Assembly (NCBI RefSeq): GCF_000183425.1
Contig: NC_014759.1
Location: 2,201,001 to 2,265,000, forward strand
Length of the DNA stretch: 64,000 nt
Direction: 5' to 3'
Source of the DNA: Marivirga tractuosa DSM 4126
GTDB taxonomy: Bacteria; Bacteroidota; Bacteroidia; Cytophagales; Cyclobacteriaceae
The position numbers were made by a program, and so were the translations under genes. Under the pieces are notes generated by a model. That model had not been told where the DNA came from, made no database searches, and was given only the letters and a program-made list of their open reading frames with translations. This document shows, in pieces, positions 62,301 through 64,000 of the stretch. Every line of letters starts with the position of its first letter. Positions within the stretch are counted from its first letter, which is position 1.

Positions 62301-64000
62301 TTTGAGTTGCACTTTCCCCTGCGGCAGAGTCAAGATCAAAATCCCAATCAAACGTATCAATATTTATATCATTATCTCCAGTATAAACTATAGTTCCGGT
62401 TGCTTCCCCAGTATTTTCATCTAAGCAGAATAGCGGGGCATCAAAACTTGGATCAGGAGAATTTAAAACCCTAATTGTTCTTGTTCTAGTAGTGCTGCAA
62501 CCATTTATACTTGCAGTAGCAGTCACATTAGTATTGCCAACATCTTCCCAAGCCGCTGTAATTCGAGTGCTATCTGCATTTGCAGCAAGAATGACACCGT
62601 TTGATCCAAGATCCCAAGAATATTGATAAGTGGAATCTGGATTCGAAATAAATAAATCTTGTTCCACAAACTCACAAATAGTTGCAGGTAGGGCGAAGGA
62701 TACTGTAGGCGAAGGATTAATGGTAATTGTAGGGAGAGAAATGGTATTCTCACATCCGCTTTCACCAATAATATCCACGACAATAGGATAAGTTCCTGGG
62801 GTATCCCATACTACCTCATAAGCTTCTTGTCCTGACAACTTAGAAACAGAAACTGCATCATCGAAACTTGTACCCCAATCAAAATCTGCAAAGATACCAG
62901 CAGCCCCAGTTCCACCATAGCTCACTAATGTTGATTGACCCACACAACCAATATCCACTGTGATTTCTCCTAAAGGAGTTGGCAATACTTCTACAGTGGC
63001 TTGACGAGTAATATCACATTGACCATTAGAGATTGTATAGTTCACTGTTTTGCTGCCTGGTGTAGTCCAAGTCAGCAAATTCTGATTATTGGAGTCTACA
63101 ATTCCATCTTCACCAGGATCTATGTCTACTAGCGTTTCACCTCCCAAATAGAATGCAATTTGATCAAAAGCACATGGTTCCCCGTCATACACTGCTAAAT
63201 CTGTTGGCCCTTGTCGTAGTTCAACATCAAAACTAACATTGTTCAGACATCCATTTGAATTTTCTACTTCTATGCTTATCGTGCGTAAACCAGGCGTACC
63301 CAAACTATCATATCGAACCCTATACGCTTGTTGACCTGCAATTTTGGTTGCATAGTTTAGATCAGCGGCCTCAAAAGTCCAATCAAAATCATCTGTAAAT
63401 GGATCAGCACTGCCAGTGTAACTTACAATGAATTCTTCTCCCAGACAGAAATTTGCTGGGGCATCATATGTCATAGTTGGTAATGGCAAGACTTCGACTT
63501 CTATACTAGTAACTGCCGGGCAATTGTTGTCATCCAACATTTCAACTCTAATTTCCTTTGTACCTGAGGAACTCCATGCAATGGTAGAGGTAGTATTATT
63601 AGATCCAATTTCTGTTCCACCATCGAAATCGGTAACATCAATTGCTATACTACCAGTATAATTAGTACCCAACACACCTGTATATTCAAAAGTGAATAAA
63701 TCACCAACACAAACCTCAAGCGGGCTGGCATCATATACTACATCTGGCGCAGGGTTTACGATAATATCTTGAGAAAGTGAATTATTACAACCGCCTGCAC
63801 CTGTTATCTGCACACTTACCGTTTGAGTGCTAACGCTTGGAAAAACCAATTCATAATCTTCATTTCCTAAATCTGTAACAGCAGCATTACCAAAATCCCA
63901 AGAAAAATCAAAGTCTGATATGGTTCCAGTTCCATTATTGACTAAGCTAACGGTGACTGGTGAATTTCTACATACATCAGCAGGTAGATCGATTTCAAAA
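59374..64000 (-). CDS. Giant PKD/Ig-repeat surface protein with type-B gliding-motility C-terminal domain, 5' end beyond window
   Basis: At least 1541 residues are present; the frame is open to the right edge (reading FEIDLPADVCRNSPV at the very edge), so the true start lies outside. The body is about 17 beta-sandwich repeats of roughly 80-90 residues, most PKD-like, each closing on a pattern such as YELxWDxxGxKxVxV then a Gly-Cys or Cys-rich turn (for example TWDSVGIKNVTVSINNKGC). The C-terminal 85 residues (PNVFSPNGDSFNDVW, IYNRWGKELFQS, YNEPWDGVFNG, LAPGVYYYVIDLKD) are the CHU_C/type-B sorting domain (TIGR04131) for export by the type IX secretion system. Likely a cell-surface adhesin or motility filament like SprB. 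It is followed after 4 bp by its probable PorP/SprF partner. Confidence 0.92.
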   Translation of the reverse strand, partial: FEIDLPADVCRNSPVTVSLVNNGTGTISDFDFSWDFGNAAVTDLGNEDYELVFPSVSTQTVSVQITGAGGCNNSLSQDIIVNPAPDVVYDASPLEVCVGDLFTFEYTGVLGTNYTGSIAIDVTDFDGGTEIGSNNTTSTIAWSSSGTKEIRVEMLDDNNCPAVTSIEVEVLPLPTMTYDAPANFCLGEEFIVSYTGSADPFTDDFDWTFEAADLNYATKIAGQQAYRVRYDSLGTPGLRTISIEVENSNGCLNNVSFDVELRQGPTDLAVYDGEPCAFDQIAFYLGGETLVDIDPGEDGIVDSNNQNLLTWTTPGSKTVNYTISNGQCDITRQATVEVLPTPLGEITVDIGCVGQSTLVSYGGTGAAGIFADFDWGTSFDDAVSVSKLSGQEAYEVVWDTPGTYPIVVDIIGESGCENTISLPTITINPSPTVSFALPATICEFVEQDLFISNPDSTYQYSWDLGSNGVILAANADSTRITAAWEDVGNTNVTATASINGCSTTRTRTIRVLNSPDPSFDAPLFCLDENTGEATGTIVYTGDNDINIDTFDWDFDLDSAAGESATQIAGTQNYDVVFTTPGRKDVSLTVTNDNCGSQTFTDIIAVNNLAEFQLSTANDSLCEGATTRIWFTGVVEPGATYDWDFDLDEAAGDFVDEIATDSLFEITYNSTGPKTIRLEITGETCNDDDFQSSFVIGEQPTSDFTLGATENCLGDLTTITYTGSTSDGGELIWDWVDGIPTQLNDSTFEVHWPTPGSKELSLVVQDGGCISDTTFQNVDVYDNSASTVFIDTNLCIDSLGMASVNPEFFDPGATWSWDFQGVDSLWSNADSTELVFSYDSTGEKSVRFMIDGAICQDFDTTFFINVGELIPFDISADTEICSNDSARIVFNLPMVNGRELEWDFDNPSQVTKISNTREDYYVTWDSVGIKNVTVSINNKGCVRDSTFQIEVKQLPNAEFQTDNFMCEDDLLMLVPDWDISPFSIVRWSYDYNGQTGTQNSVDFELLLDEAGSIEVSLSVLENGCQDIYTTSIEIREKPVASINAPDFICLEGTADISFGDSLRTGVIYDWFFDGATTENDLGNETYELGWDEGGIKTLYVVTTLDGCPSDTAFHSLNVFSLENLTVERDSICQHEIAIVEFEADGLAIADDGYTWDFGDAQVISGSGFGPYELFWNSAGQKDVSINIDGFICNTNQLLKTIAVEPSSFPSINISVPDIVCKNTDVSVTVETENQGGNPQFEWFINGGSIGDEFDSTLLADQDIISAKLISDAKCVIENEVMSNEVVANILDYQYPGNTYATPNPVCIGDSVVVSLDPGNYNILDWEVSTNLEDWTSLGVSNPELVDFPEEDTYYRARIVDSQGLCPQTTPPATARVVPYDPIDAGNDISIREGDTRILEATNGQSFVWRNDVSIQSDVRNARIQVSPKKTTTFIVDGLTLNGCPDVDSVTVVVRPPVEPPNVFSPNGDSFNDVWLIDQIDEYPDAEVKIYNRWGKELFQSIGYNEPWDGVFNGEVLAPGVYYYVIDLKDGYDAVTGTITILY

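Noticed and set aside
59374..64000. Repeat-rich region as a possible CRISPR or DNA tandem array
   Set aside because: The repetition is at protein level with diverged codons (PKD domains); there are no short identical DNA repeats with unique spacers.

Overview
The window is AT-rich DNA from a member of the Bacteroidota, most likely a marine Cytophagales bacterium of the Marivirga type (lineage by inference). The pointers are PorP/SprF next to a giant PKD-repeat protein with a type-B type IX secretion sorting domain, a TonB receptor with a carboxypeptidase-like N-terminal domain paired with a DUF4249 lipoprotein, DUF4221, DUF3857, DUF4168, DUF4269 and DUF5687 proteins, lipoproteins with short Bacteroidota-style lipoboxes, almost no Shine-Dalgarno sequences, and TAnnTTTG-type -7 promoter boxes. 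It is a chromosomal, housekeeping-rich stretch. I see no rRNA, tRNA, insertion sequence, prophage or CRISPR array. The only trace of a mobile or defence-type gene is the 3' remnant of a vapC-like toxin.

Layout. 1-3.1 kb (-): a histidine-phosphatase lipoprotein cut by the left edge, a hybrid sensor kinase with a periplasmic solute-binding domain, and a small carboxypeptidase-regulatory-domain protein. 3.3-6.4 kb (+): an ArsR-like regulator overlapping a YjjG nucleotidase, then an exported DUF3857/transglutaminase-fold pseudoenzyme. 6.4-8.4 kb (-): a kinase-fold protein and an LpxH-like metallophosphoesterase. 8.6-11.8 kb (-): TonB receptor plus DUF4249 lipoprotein. 12.0-15.0 kb (-): NtrC-like regulator, NtrB-like kinase and an acyl carrier protein. 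15.3-18.5 kb: FKBP isomerase, SDR, DUF4221 lipoprotein, RlpA-SPOR. 18.6-21.5 kb (+): a SpoIIE-phosphatase / STAS / anti-sigma-kinase partner-switching module. 21.6-26.9 kb (+): three periplasmic parvulin/SurA-type chaperones and a MoxR ATPase in one operon. 27-29.6 kb (-): TlpA-like thioredoxin, a frameshifted small gene and a second DUF4221 lipoprotein. 29.8-35.7 kb: dnaK, a SpoU methyltransferase, DUF4168, a LOG-family protein, DUF4269, dihydroorotase. 35.7-40.9 kb (+): DEAD-box helicase, MFS transporter, an unknown exported protein, the vapC remnant. 41-46.6 kb (-): S9 peptidase, outer-membrane barrel, and a PKD/beta-helix lipoprotein with three long repeats. 46.7-51.1 kb (+): uvrA, then a TetR regulator and an SDR sharing an operator-like sequence. 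51.1-52.9 kb (-): three envelope proteins. 53-58.4 kb: glutamate dehydrogenase, a small cysteine-rich lipoprotein, a DUF5687 ABC exporter, an erythromycin-esterase homologue. 58.4-64 kb (-): PorP/SprF and the PKD-repeat adhesin-like protein, which runs off the right edge.

The main theme is envelope biogenesis and surface proteins (TonB import, SurA chaperones, RlpA, type IX secretion), overlaid with signalling (three histidine kinases or kinase-like ATPases, an NtrC regulator, a partner-switching module). The points most worth following are the kinase-fold/metallophosphoesterase pair, the sigma-54-like element in front of dnaK, the 25-bp dyad between the NtrC regulator and the FKBP gene, the duplicated TetR operator, the homopolymer frameshift and the vapC remnant. 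No wholly new multi-gene system is evident. The kinase-fold gene beside the phosphoesterase is the nearest candidate.
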